Of a DNA stretch of 64,000 nucleotides, positions 51,488-60,005 are shown piece by piece; the first letter of the stretch is position 1, and every line of letters begins with the position of its first letter. The DNA comes from Shimia_B sp039815465 (GTDB taxonomy: Bacteria > Pseudomonadota > Alphaproteobacteria > Rhodobacterales > Rhodobacteraceae), in NCBI GenBank assembly GCA_039815465.1, contig JBCBZG010000007.1, positions 62,001-126,000 on the forward strand, written 5' to 3'. The notes under the pieces were generated by a model. It saw only the letters and a program-made list of their open reading frames with translations, had not been told where the DNA came from and ran no database searches. Made by a program: the position numbers and the translations under genes.

Positions 51488-51522
51488 AAGGGCCACTCCG
51501 TTTCGCCGGGGTGGCCCTTTTT
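51488..51522 (+). terminator. Strong Rho-independent terminator
   Basis: A stem of about 13 bp (AAGGGCCACTCCG paired with CGGGGTGGCCCTT, loop TTTCGC, one G-T pair) is followed by a T-run. It ends a transcript of about 200 nt that would include the short ORF. Confidence 0.88.
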
Positions 51523-51579
51523 GATTTCACCGCCGAGAACGCGGGCACCGAGGCCGAGCGAAATCTGAGGCCAGGAGAC

Positions 51580-51685
51580 CGCCCGGTGGGAACCACCGGG
51601 CAGCCCCCGTCTATTACCGGCAGGGCCGCTTCGCGGTCCCGGAAGGCGCCCCCCCGGGCGGGGGCATGGCCCCCACCCGCGGACG
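51580..51685 (+). repeat. Repeat family B, long copy 2
   Basis: This is a near-identical copy of 46962-47066, starting with CCCGGTGG-GAA-CCACCGGG (51582-51600) and ending with GGCATGGCCCCCACCCGCGG. It lies just before the SDR gene. Confidence 0.85.
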
Positions 51686-51751
51686 AAGGCTACCCTCCTC
51701 TCAAAAATGCATCTGTTGCCGTCTGCTTTGACGTTGGCCTAGGGTGACAGC

Positions 51752-52447
51752 ATGAAAATCGCCGTCGTCACCGGAGCCGCCGGGGGCCTAGGCCAGGCCA
51801 TCTCAGCCTCGCTCGCCCCCACCCACCATGTCATCGGGCTCGACCTAAAGCCCGCCCCCGTGGCCGAACCCATCGAGATCGACCTGACCGATGCCACAGC
51901 CATCGCGGACACGTTCAAAAGCATCAGCGCCCGCCACGGCGGGCTCGACCTGCTCGTCAACAACGCGGGCACCTGCTTCATGTCCGATTTCCCCGATATC
52001 CCCGCGGCAGAGTTCGAGGCACAGATGGCCGTGAACTTCTCCTCCATGTTCCACTGCTGCCAGGCCGCGGTGCCGCTGATGCTGGGGCGGGAGGGGGTGA
52101 AGAAGATCGTCAATATCTCCTCCAACGGGGCCTATAACTTCGACGCCTTCGACCCGCCCCACTACCGCGCGTCCAAGGCTGCCATGGACACCCTGACCAA
52201 GGACCTTGCCCGCCGCTACGCGACCGACAAGATCGCCGTAAACTCCATCGCGCCCGCCATGACCGAAACGCCGCTCTTCGGCGTGCTCGACGACGCCACG
52301 CTGGCCAAAGCGATCAGCGCCATGCCCCACGGCGAAGCGATGCAACCCGCCCAAGTCGCAGGCTGGGTCGCACACCTCGCCGGTCCCTTGGGCGACGTCT
52401 GCTCCGGCAACGTCATCATCCTAAACCAAGGCCGCGACGTCCGCTAA
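51752..52447 (+). CDS. Short-chain dehydrogenase/reductase
   Basis: This 231-residue classical SDR has VTGAAGGLG for NAD(P) binding, LVNNAG, S in NISSNGAY, and the catalytic YRASK. Substrate unknown. It is followed by a family C repeat and a convergent hydrolase gene. Confidence 0.88.
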   Translation: MKIAVVTGAAGGLGQAISASLAPTHHVIGLDLKPAPVAEPIEIDLTDATAIADTFKSISARHGGLDLLVNNAGTCFMSDFPDIPAAEFEAQMAVNFSSMFHCCQAAVPLMLGREGVKKIVNISSNGAYNFDAFDPPHYRASKAAMDTLTKDLARRYATDKIAVNSIAPAMTETPLFGVLDDATLAKAISAMPHGEAMQPAQVAGWVAHLAGPLGDVCSGNVIILNQGRDVR

Positions 52448-52449
52448 GT

Positions 52450-52664
52450 ACCCGGGGCGGAATCAAGGCCGCAGGCCGCCGCCCCATCCACTGCCCGACA
52501 GGCGCATTTTCCAAAGAAAATGCTGCCGAGAGGGGCGGGCCGCCCCCACGGCCCGTCGATACGTCGCCACCAGCGCATCGCACCAGCTTAAGGGCCAAGA
52601 TTGCCACCATAAAGTGCCTAGATCGCAGGTTAGATCGACGCACCGCGGCCCGCCGATGGGGCTA
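52450..52664. repeat. Repeat family C, copy 1
   Basis: This 215-nt element begins ACCCGGGGCGGAATCAAGGC, contains an A/T hairpin GCATTTTC-CAAA-GAAAATGC, and ends CGCGGCCCGCCGATGGGGCT. Near-identical copies lie at 54536-54749 and, shorter, 56559-56728. Its end overlaps the stop codon of the convergent MBL-fold gene. Confidence 0.9.
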
Positions 52665-53393
52665 ACCGTAGCTTCCCGGTGCCTTCCGCAGCTCCCCCCA
52701 CTGCGCAGGACAATGGCCATAGATCACCAACTCATGCTCCAACGCCAAAAGCCGCTCCGCATGGTGCAACGCCAGTCCAGGATCCCAAGCCGTATCAAAC
52801 CGCTCTGCCACCTCCGCAGGCCGTGAAATCGCGTCCGACGTCCAGAGCACCCGCCCCACCCGAGGCAACTCAATCCGAAACGCCAACTGCCCCGGCGCAT
52901 GGCCCGGCACCAAAAACACCTCGAACCCCGGCCCGATCCAGCTATCGCCCTCCACCACACGCCAATCCCGCTCCGGCCAGTCCCACGGCTGCCCGCCCGT
53001 CCAATAGAGCGGCCTGGCCAATGCCCGCTCTGGCGCGGAAATCACCGTGGGCACGCCCGGAAAGTCAAAAATCCCGCCGATATGGTCGATATGCGTGTGG
53101 GTCACGATCATCAGATCAACCCGATCCACCCCACAGAGCCCAAGCTGCGCCGAAGGCAGGTTCTCCGCCCCCATCCGCGTCACATGGCCGAAACTGTCCA
53201 GGCCATCCTCGGCCCCAGCCCCCGGGTCGCGCGCGTATTTCGCGGGCATGCCGGTATCAATTAGGACCCGCTCCCCCGCGTCGGTCACCACGAGCGCGCC
53301 CATCAGCCCGATATCGCGCGCGGGCGGGCCGTGGACACGGAAGTCACCGTAGTCCAACACTGTCAGCGACACGGGGCGGCCTTTTAGAAACAT
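52662..53393 (-). CDS. MBL-fold metallo-hydrolase
   Basis: This 243-residue metallo-beta-lactamase-fold hydrolase has the metal motif HTHIDH (VTHTHIDHIGG), a later VPGHAPGQL histidine and SDAI aspartate. Lactonase-type or other ester substrates are possible. The ATG at 53393 is taken; an upstream in-frame extension overlaps the divergent aminotransferase. Confidence 0.87.
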   Translation of the reverse strand: MFLKGRPVSLTVLDYGDFRVHGPPARDIGLMGALVVTDAGERVLIDTGMPAKYARDPGAGAEDGLDSFGHVTRMGAENLPSAQLGLCGVDRVDLMIVTHTHIDHIGGIFDFPGVPTVISAPERALARPLYWTGGQPWDWPERDWRVVEGDSWIGPGFEVFLVPGHAPGQLAFRIELPRVGRVLWTSDAISRPAEVAERFDTAWDPGLALHHAERLLALEHELVIYGHCPAQWGELRKAPGSYG

Positions 53394-53414
53394 AGCCCCA
53401 TGGGGCGGGCGGCG

Positions 53415-54527
53415 ATGGATAAAGTCAAGATTCACACCCTCTTTGAATACCTCCTCAATACCACCGATGCGGAGCCGGAGGCGTTTGTCGGCTTCTCCCT
53501 TGCCCAGTCTCCGCGCCTGGGCGACTACCTGGATGACCTCGACCCCGATCTGCCGCTCGACTGGAACGGGCAGGACTTCCGCGGCTTGCCCGCGCTCCTT
53601 GACCACGTGCTGGCCCGCGCCGGGCTGTCGCTGCCGCGCGAAAGCGTCCTCATCACCGCCGGCGCGGCGGAGGCGAACTATCTGGCGCTCCGCCAACTCG
53701 TGCGCGCGGGCGATAAGATCGTGACGGAGACTCCCGGCTGGCCCCAGGTGGGCGTCATGGCCAAAGCGATCGGCGCAAAGCTGGTGGAGGTCCCGCGGGA
53801 CGAGGCGCGGGGCTGGGCGCTCCCTCTCGATCAGCTCGAAGAGGCCGCCAATGGCGCCACGCTCATCTTTCTGACGAACCCTAACAACCCCACCGGCAAG
53901 GTGATCCCGGAGGCAGAACTCCGCACTATCGCCGACATCGCCCGCCGCGCAGGCGCGTGGCTCCTCGTGGATGAGGTCTATGCCGGGCTTGAATGGGCCG
54001 GGCCGCGCCCGCCCTCTGTGGCCGGTCTATACGAGAAGGGCATCACCACCGGCTCCGTGTCTAAAGCGCTGGGTCTGCAAGGCCTGCGCACGGGCTGGAT
54101 GATCTGCCAGGACGAGGACGCCATCCGAGACGCATTCATCCTGCGCGAAAACAGCTCCGAGATCATGAACATCATGGGGGAGGTTATCTCCGAAATCGCC
54201 CTGCGCGAGGACCGCTACAGGGCCAAGCTCGACGCCGTGCGCACGGACGCGCTGGCTACCTTGGCCCAGCTCGACGCCTATGTTGCCTCCGAACCGCGCC
54301 TTAGCTGGCAACAGCCCGAGGCAGGCCTCATCGGCCTCGCCCGCTTGGACGGAATCGACGGCGACAGCTTCGCCCGCCAACTCCTCGCCGATCCCTACCG
54401 CACGTTTCTCCTGCCCGGGTCTTCATACGGTCAACCGAACCACATCCGCATCGGTGTAGGCGGGGGTGAAGCGGCCAAGCTAGATCTGGGCCTGGAACGC
54501 ATGAGCGCCCTGCTCAGAACCCTCTGA
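53415..54527 (+). CDS. Class I/II aminotransferase
   Basis: This 370-residue PLP enzyme has NPNNPTG (155-161), the cofactor aspartate in VDEVYAG (about 186) and lysine K217 in TGSVSKALGLQGLRTGW. Substrate unknown. ATGs at 53400 and 53415 are both possible; 53415 is preferred because GGGCGG precedes it. It starts close to the divergent MBL-fold gene. Confidence 0.87.
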   Translation: MDKVKIHTLFEYLLNTTDAEPEAFVGFSLAQSPRLGDYLDDLDPDLPLDWNGQDFRGLPALLDHVLARAGLSLPRESVLITAGAAEANYLALRQLVRAGDKIVTETPGWPQVGVMAKAIGAKLVEVPRDEARGWALPLDQLEEAANGATLIFLTNPNNPTGKVIPEAELRTIADIARRAGAWLLVDEVYAGLEWAGPRPPSVAGLYEKGITTGSVSKALGLQGLRTGWMICQDEDAIRDAFILRENSSEIMNIMGEVISEIALREDRYRAKLDAVRTDALATLAQLDAYVASEPRLSWQQPEAGLIGLARLDGIDGDSFARQLLADPYRTFLLPGSSYGQPNHIRIGVGGGEAAKLDLGLERMSALLRTL

Positions 54528-54535
54528 CCCAACGC

Positions 54536-54749
54536 ACCCGGGGCGGAATCAAGGCCGCAGGCCGCCGCCCCATCCACTGCCCGAAAGGCGCATTTTCCAA
54601 AGAAAATGCTGCCGAGAGGGGCGGGCCGCCCCCACGGCACGTCGACACGTCACCACCTGCGCATCGCTTGAGCGGAGCAGCCAAAGTGGCAACCATAAAG
54701 TGCGCAGAATAGACTTAGGATCGACGTACCGCGGCCCGCCGATGGGGCT
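54536..54749. repeat. Repeat family C, copy 2
   Basis: This 214-nt copy is very close to 52450-52664, including the GCATTTTC-CAAA-GAAAATGC hairpin and the ending CGCGGCCCGCCGATGGGGCT. It lies between the convergent aminotransferase and aldo/keto reductase. Confidence 0.9.
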
Positions 54750-54757
54750 CCCTGCCG

Positions 54758-55789
54758 CTACTCCGTCTCCGAGGACCGCGCCCAGAGGTTGATCGCCTCA
54801 TCCTGCGCCGCCGCATCAATCGCGGAAAGCTCCTCAGCCGTGAACTCCAAATTCCCAACGGCCCCCACGCACTCCGTGATCTGCGCAGGCCGCGACGCCC
54901 CAATCAACGCCGTCGTGATCCCGTTATCCCGCAGCACCCAGGCAATCGCCATCTGCGCCAGTGACTGCCCACGCGCCTCCGCGATATCGGTCAAAGCCCG
55001 GATCGACGCCTGCACCCGGTCGGTGTAGCTCGCAGGATCCAGTGATTTCCCTTGGGTCGCCCGCGACCCCTCCGGGATGCCATTGAGGTACTTCCGCGTC
55101 AGCAACCCCTGCGCCAGCGGCGTGAACGCGATCGAGCCCACGCCAAGCTCCTGCAGCGTGTCCTTCAGCCCGTCTTCCTCCACCCAGCGGTTGAGCATGT
55201 TGTAGGACGGCTGATGGATCAGGCAGGGCGTGCCGAGATCGTTCAGGATCGCCACAGCCTCCCGCGTGCGCTGACTGTTATACGACGAAATCCCAACATA
55301 AAGCGCCTTGCCCGAGCGCACGATCTGGTCGAGAGCGCCCATCGTCTCCTCCAAAGGCGTCTCAGGATCAAAGCGGTGCGAGTAAAAGATATCGACGTAG
55401 TCGAGCCCCATCCGTTTGAGCGATTGGTCACATGACGCAATCACCTGCTTGCGGCTGCCCCACTCCCCATAGGGCCCGGGCCACATGTCATAGCCCGCCT
55501 TCGAAGAAATGATCAGCTCATCCCGGTAGCCCGCGAAATCGGATGCGAGGAAGCGGCCAAAGAACGCCTCCGCCGACCCGGCAGGAGGGCCGTAATTGTT
55601 GGCGAGGTCGAAATGCGTGATGCCCGCGTCAAACGCCGTCCGGCACATATCGCGCTTCACCCCATCCGGCGTGTCATCGCCAAAATTGTGCCAAAGCCCC
55701 AGCGAAACGGCCGGGAGCTTGATCCCGGAGCGGCCGCAGCGGCGGTAGACCATGCTGTCATAACGGGCGGGGGAGGGGGTGTAGGTCAT
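54758..55789 (-). CDS. Aldo/keto reductase, YghZ-like
   Basis: This 343-residue NADPH-dependent reductase has the family features of the YghZ/GPR L-glyceraldehyde 3-phosphate reductase group: YRRCGRSGIKLPAVSLGLWHNFG, HFDLANNYGPPAGSAE with the catalytic tyrosine, and IISSKAGYDMWPGPYG with lysine. It overlaps the isomerase gene by 4 nt, so the two are co-transcribed. Confidence 0.9.
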   Translation of the reverse strand: MTYTPSPARYDSMVYRRCGRSGIKLPAVSLGLWHNFGDDTPDGVKRDMCRTAFDAGITHFDLANNYGPPAGSAEAFFGRFLASDFAGYRDELIISSKAGYDMWPGPYGEWGSRKQVIASCDQSLKRMGLDYVDIFYSHRFDPETPLEETMGALDQIVRSGKALYVGISSYNSQRTREAVAILNDLGTPCLIHQPSYNMLNRWVEEDGLKDTLQELGVGSIAFTPLAQGLLTRKYLNGIPEGSRATQGKSLDPASYTDRVQASIRALTDIAEARGQSLAQMAIAWVLRDNGITTALIGASRPAQITECVGAVGNLEFTAEELSAIDAAAQDEAINLWARSSETE

Positions 55790-56475
55790 GCGTCAAGCCA
55801 CGTGTCGTAGTCAGAAACCAACAGATGCGTCGGGTCCGTGTCCTCGGTGATAGACGAAAACCGCCCAATCGGATCGCGGAAGATGTTGTCGTTCTTGTCG
55901 TCGTTGACGTTGGACACCTCGACGATCAGCACGGGCCCGCCCTCGCCCCAGAACGCGTGCCAATGGTGCGGCTCCAGCGTGACGGAGGCGCCGGGTTTCA
56001 GCCGCAGATGCTCGCCCGCCTTCAAAGTTATCCGCCGCCCGTCGGTCAGCACCTCCACCGGGGCGCTGGGGTCGATGGTCTGATCGCCCGCGTCGGTGAA
56101 GAGCTCTAGCACCAGGTCGCCGCCACCGCGGTTGATGATATCCTCGGTCTTGGTGATGTGGCGGTGCATGGGGCTCATCTGATGCTCGCCTGAGATCATC
56201 ACCTTTTCCGCGTAGAGCATCCCACGCCCGCGCCCAAGGTTGCGGCGATCCCCGTTGCGCGTGGTGAAGAGGAAGAGGCCGAGGTCATCGAACTTGCCCT
56301 GCCCGTAATCCGTGATGTCCCAGCCCATCGCGTTCTCGCGGATGGCCGGCGCGTCTGCCACATGGGCCTTGAGCTCCGCCGGGGTCAGGTAGGCAAAGGG
56401 CGGCAGATGCACGCCGTGGGATCGGATAAACGCATCCGAGCGCGCGATGATGTCGTTGACGGTTGAACGGTCCAT
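55786..56475 (-). CDS. D-lyxose isomerase-family sugar isomerase
   Basis: This 229-residue cupin-fold protein resembles D-lyxose ketol-isomerases. Metal ligands are suggested by MHRHITKTEDI (two His, Glu) and PHHWHAFWGEGG. It is coupled to the aldo/keto reductase, so both may handle an aldose or its phosphate. The exact sugar is not known. Confidence 0.82.
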   Translation of the reverse strand: MDRSTVNDIIARSDAFIRSHGVHLPPFAYLTPAELKAHVADAPAIRENAMGWDITDYGQGKFDDLGLFLFTTRNGDRRNLGRGRGMLYAEKVMISGEHQMSPMHRHITKTEDIINRGGGDLVLELFTDAGDQTIDPSAPVEVLTDGRRITLKAGEHLRLKPGASVTLEPHHWHAFWGEGGPVLIVEVSNVNDDKNDNIFRDPIGRFSSITEDTDPTHLLVSDYDTWLDA

Positions 56476-56558
56476 GGGAGTCTCCGGGAGGCGGGTGTTA
56501 GCGCCAACTAGCCGGAGTTTGCGGCAAGCCGCAAGCGGTGGCTATGTCCAGGCAGAGC

Positions 56559-56728
56559 ACCCCGGCGCGGAATCAAGGGCGAAGCCCGCCGCGCCATCGA
56601 CGGGCCGCCCCCACGGCACGTCGATATGTTTACGTCCGTGCACCGCAGGGGCTTAGTAGCCAAAGTGGCCACCATAAAGTGCCTAGCGCGGAGGCCGGAT
56701 CGACGCACCGCGGCCCGCCGAGGGCGCT
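56559..56728. repeat. Repeat family C, copy 3 (internally shorter)
   Basis: This 170-nt copy matches the ends of the other two but lacks about 50 nt containing the A/T hairpin. It lies in the 298-nt gap between the divergent isomerase and arfB genes, which otherwise shows nothing. Confidence 0.85.
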
Positions 56729-56773
56729 ACCGTCGCATGTGGCATCAATTCCCAAGCGTGCTAAACGACCCCC

Positions 56774-57196
56774 ATGCTGCGCATCACGCCCGACATAACC
56801 ATCGCCGACTGGGAGCTTACCGAAAGCTTCACCCGCGCCAGCGGCCCGGGCGGGCAGAACGTCAACAAGGTTTCCACGGCCGTGGAGCTCAGGTTCGAGG
56901 CCGCCCGCTCCCCCAACCTCCCCGCGCCCGTGAAATCCCGCCTCAAACGCCTCGCCGGGCGGCGATGGACCCTCGACGGCGCGCTCATCATTCAGGTGCA
57001 GGACACCCGCAGCCAGGCCCGCAACCGCGACATCGCACGCGACCGCCTGCGCGAGCTCATCCTGAAAGCCACCGAAAAACCCAAACGCCGCATCGCCACC
57101 AAACCCACGCTTGGATCTAAACGCCGCCGCCTCGCTGCCAAAACCCAAAGGGGCGAGGTCAAATCGCTACGAGGCAAGGTATCCTATGACGACTGA
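56774..57196 (+). CDS. arfB: Alternative ribosome-rescue factor / peptidyl-tRNA hydrolase ArfB
   Basis: ArfB (140 residues) hydrolyses peptidyl-tRNA on stalled ribosomes. The catalytic GGQ is at 26-28 (SGPGGQNVNKVSTAVELRF), and the long basic tail (KRRRLAAKTQRGEVKSLRGK) fits the mRNA channel. It overlaps the next gene by 11 nt. Confidence 0.93.
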   Translation: MLRITPDITIADWELTESFTRASGPGGQNVNKVSTAVELRFEAARSPNLPAPVKSRLKRLAGRRWTLDGALIIQVQDTRSQARNRDIARDRLRELILKATEKPKRRIATKPTLGSKRRRLAAKTQRGEVKSLRGKVSYDD

Positions 57197-58448
57197 CCTC
57201 ATGGCCCGCCGTGCCGCCGCACTCGGGCCCAACATGTCCACCTTCTACGATGACCCTGTCCACATCGTGCGAGGCGACGGCGTCTGGCTCTGGGATGCGG
57301 ACGGCAAGCAATACCTCGACTGCTACAACAACGTCCCCCATGTGGGCCACTGCCACCCCCACGTGGTCGAGGCCATCGCGCGACAGGCCGCCACACTCAA
57401 CACCCACACGCGCTACCTGCACGAGGGGATCCTCGTCTACGTCGAACGGCTCACCGCCACTTTCACCCAGCCCATGCAGGCGATCATGACCTGCACCGGG
57501 TCCGAGGCGAACGATATCGCGCTGCGCATGGCGCAGGCGGTGACGGGGAAGCGCGGGTTCATCGCCACAAACGCCACCTATCACGGCAACACGACCGCCG
57601 TGTCGCAACTGTCGCGCCGCCGCCCGCCCATCGGCGGCTACCCCGAAAACGTGCGCCTCGTGCCTGCCCCCACGACGCTCACCCCACTGGGTGGGAGCAT
57701 GAAGGCCCAAGGCGCAGCCTTCGCCGAGGGCGTCCGTCAGGCCATCGCGGAACTCGAAGAAAGCGGATCAGGCTTCGCAGGGATCATGCTCTGCCCCATC
57801 TTCGCCAATGAAGGGCTGCCTGACCTGCCCGATGACTTCCTGCAACCCACCGCCCAAGCGGTTGCGGACGCAGGCGGGCTGCTGATCGCGGACGAGGTGC
57901 AGCCGGGCTTTGGCCGCACAGGCCGCCACATATGGTCCCACGCCTGGATGGACGTCACCCCGGATGTCGTGACCCTGGGCAAACCCATGGGCAACGGCCA
58001 CCCTGTGGCGGCTTGCGTGGCCAAACCGGACGTCATGAGTGCCTTTCGCGAGGCATTTGGCTACTTCAACACCTTCGGCGGCAACCCGGTGAGCTGCGCG
58101 GCGGCAAATGCCGTGCTCGACGTCATAGAAAGCGACAACCTCATCGCCCACGCCGCCGCTATGTCCCCTCGCGTGACCGCAGCGCTCCGCACACTCGACT
58201 TCCACGCCGACGCCCATATCCGGGGCCGCGGCCAGTTCTACGCCGTCGAACTCACCCGCGACGGCGCGCCTGCTGCCGACCTCGCCGCCTGGCTCATCGA
58301 GGCGCTGAAGGCGCGCGGCGTGCTCATGGGCGTCATCGGTCCCCACCGCAACATCATCAAATTCCGCCCACCCATGCCCTTTGGCGAGGATCACGCCGGC
58401 CTCCTCATGACGCGGATGGAGGAGGCGCTGAGCGCATGCCCGATCTAA
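57186..58448 (+). CDS. Class III aminotransferase-fold enzyme, AGXT2L-type phospho-lyase candidate
   Basis: This 420-residue PLP enzyme has D236 (IADEVQPGFGRTG) and the lysine K266 (TLGKPMGNGHP). The N-terminal DDPVHIVRGDGVWLWDADG, DCYNNVPHVGHCHPHVV and LNTHTRYLHE closely resemble vertebrate ethanolamine-phosphate and 5-phosphohydroxylysine phospho-lyases. Those use the aminotransferase fold for elimination of phosphate. A kinase gene overlaps it by 13 nt. Transaminase activity cannot be excluded. Confidence 0.85.
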   Translation: MTTDLMARRAAALGPNMSTFYDDPVHIVRGDGVWLWDADGKQYLDCYNNVPHVGHCHPHVVEAIARQAATLNTHTRYLHEGILVYVERLTATFTQPMQAIMTCTGSEANDIALRMAQAVTGKRGFIATNATYHGNTTAVSQLSRRRPPIGGYPENVRLVPAPTTLTPLGGSMKAQGAAFAEGVRQAIAELEESGSGFAGIMLCPIFANEGLPDLPDDFLQPTAQAVADAGGLLIADEVQPGFGRTGRHIWSHAWMDVTPDVVTLGKPMGNGHPVAACVAKPDVMSAFREAFGYFNTFGGNPVSCAAANAVLDVIESDNLIAHAAAMSPRVTAALRTLDFHADAHIRGRGQFYAVELTRDGAPAADLAAWLIEALKARGVLMGVIGPHRNIIKFRPPMPFGEDHAGLLMTRMEEALSACPI

Positions 58449-59371
58449 CCGCCATCGCCGCCCAATGGGGCACCGTCGACCACGCGCCAAAGCTTATCGC
58501 CGAGCGTGAAAATGTCGTGTACGAGGCCACCATCGACGGCCAGCGCCTCGCGCTGCGCCTGCACCGCGCGGGCTACCAGTCACGAGCCGCCATCGAAAGC
58601 GAACTGACCTGGACCGCGCGCCTGGCCGAGGTGGGCTTTCCCTGCGCGCGGCCCACGCCGATGCCAACAGGCGCGCTGCTCCTGCCGCTCGACGATGGCC
58701 GCCACGCCAGCGCCGTCAGCTGGATCGACGGGCGCGAGATCGGCGACAGCCTCGACGATCCGAACCTGCCCGACACGGCGCTGTCCGCACTTTTCCACGC
58801 TATCGGTGCGCTCCTCGCCGCGCTCCACAGCGCGACCGACGCCGTCGAAACCTCCGACCTCACCCGCCCCGCGTGGGACGCGGAGGCGCTGCTTGGCCCC
58901 GACCCGCTCTGGGGCCGGTTCTGGGAAAACCCGTCCCTCACCGCGGACGAAGCCGACCTCCTGAAACGCACCAAATCCGCCGCCTACGAGACGCTTCTGG
59001 CGATGGAGAGCCCCGACGCGGGCCTTATCCATGCCGACGCGCTGCAGGAAAACATCCTCGAAACCCCGGCAGGTCTCGCGCTCATCGATTTCGACGACGC
59101 AGGGTTCGGCTACCGCGCCTACGACCTCGGCGTGGCCATGGTCCAGCACTACGACGACCCACAGCGCGCGATGATGGAGGAGGCGCTGCTGGCGGGCTAC
59201 GCCACCCTGCGCCCCGCACCCGACCGAGCTACATTGCACCTCTTCACCCTGTGCCGCGCGCTGGCCTCCTGCGGGTGGATCATCAGCCGCTACACCGACC
59301 CCGCCTACACCCGCGCCCAAGCCGACCGCGCACTCGTCTGCGCGCGGGAGTGGTGGGCCGCACAGGGCTGA
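58436..59371 (+). CDS. APH-family kinase, hydroxylysine-kinase-like candidate
   Basis: This 311-residue protein has the aminoglycoside/choline kinase fold, with RENVVYEATIDGQRLALRLHR at the N-lobe and the catalytic/metal region LIHADALQENIL and LIDFDDAGFGYRAYDLG. The ATG at 58436 overlaps the lyase gene, so both are co-translated. By pairing with an AGXT2L-like enzyme it is a candidate 5-hydroxylysine or related amino-alcohol kinase. A homoserine-kinase-type role is possible. Confidence 0.82.
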   Translation: MPDLTAIAAQWGTVDHAPKLIAERENVVYEATIDGQRLALRLHRAGYQSRAAIESELTWTARLAEVGFPCARPTPMPTGALLLPLDDGRHASAVSWIDGREIGDSLDDPNLPDTALSALFHAIGALLAALHSATDAVETSDLTRPAWDAEALLGPDPLWGRFWENPSLTADEADLLKRTKSAAYETLLAMESPDAGLIHADALQENILETPAGLALIDFDDAGFGYRAYDLGVAMVQHYDDPQRAMMEEALLAGYATLRPAPDRATLHLFTLCRALASCGWIISRYTDPAYTRAQADRALVCAREWWAAQG

Positions 59372-59405
59372 TCACCGCGTTAGACGCTTCGCCGCCGCCG
59401 GGTCG

Positions 59406-60005
59406 CTAGTCTACGACGATGACCTGCCCCGTTAGGGCACCCTCAACACTCTTTGCATAGGCCAGCCCCACATGGTGAGAAGACACCGGTCGATGCCCCG
59501 CAAACCAAGCGCCGTACCGCGGCGCGGAGACGTCCAACATCCCGGGGCTGACCACATTCACGCGCTGACCCCGGGCCAGCTCGATCGCGGCGCTTTTCAC
59601 AAATCCCGCCAGGGCGCCGTTCGCGGTCGCGGCGTTCACACCGCGCCGGATGGGGTCACGATCCAAAACGCCGCTCGTGAGCGTGAAGGACCCACCATCC
59701 GCCACGAACTCTAGCCCCGCCAAGACCAGGTTCACCTGTCCCATCACCTTTTGGCGGAGCCCCACCATAAAGCCATCCTGATCCAGCTCCGCCAAAGGCG
59801 CAAAGGTCGCGTCGCCCGCGCAACAGACAACCGCATCGACGGGCCCCACCTGCCGGTAAAGCGCGCGGACGCTGTCTGCGTCACTGATATCGACGCGAAA
59901 CGCCCCGGTGGACCGCCCGGCTTTCACGATCTCATGCCGTAGGCTGAGCTCCGCACAGGCGGCCTGGCCGATATCCCCGCCTGCGCCGATGATGATGATC
60001 TTCAT
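59406..60005 (-). CDS. SDR-fold protein lacking the canonical YxxxK
   Basis: This 199-residue short SDR has IIGAGGDIG for nucleotide binding, VVCCAGDA, and TLTSG. Where YxxxK is expected the sequence reads NAATANGALAGF, so tyrosine and lysine are replaced. It may bind NADP without classical catalysis. It overlaps the MerR gene by 4 nt. Confidence 0.85.
   Translation of the reverse strand: MKIIIIGAGGDIGQAACAELSLRHEIVKAGRSTGAFRVDISDADSVRALYRQVGPVDAVVCCAGDATFAPLAELDQDGFMVGLRQKVMGQVNLVLAGLEFVADGGSFTLTSGVLDRDPIRRGVNAATANGALAGFVKSAAIELARGQRVNVVSPGMLDVSAPRYGAWFAGHRPVSSHHVGLAYAKSVEGALTGQVIVVD

Larger units (their letters stand above)
51056..51751. other. 696-nt region without a large gene
   Basis: In order: a 14-bp inverted repeat pair (51083-51096, 51214-51227) around a family E element, a promoter-like TTGACT at 51296-51301, a short ORF with very long Shine-Dalgarno match, a structured stretch, a strong terminator at 51488-51522, and a long family B repeat at 51580-51685. 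Confidence 0.8.

Noticed and set aside
51330..51525. tmRNA or SRP RNA at the structured transcript
   Set aside because: No tRNA-like acceptor, no tag ending in Ala-Ala, and no SRP Alu/tetraloop core was seen.
51414..51596. 60-codon minus-strand frame over the terminator
   Set aside because: It reads through the terminator stem and repeat B and lacks a ribosome-binding site.
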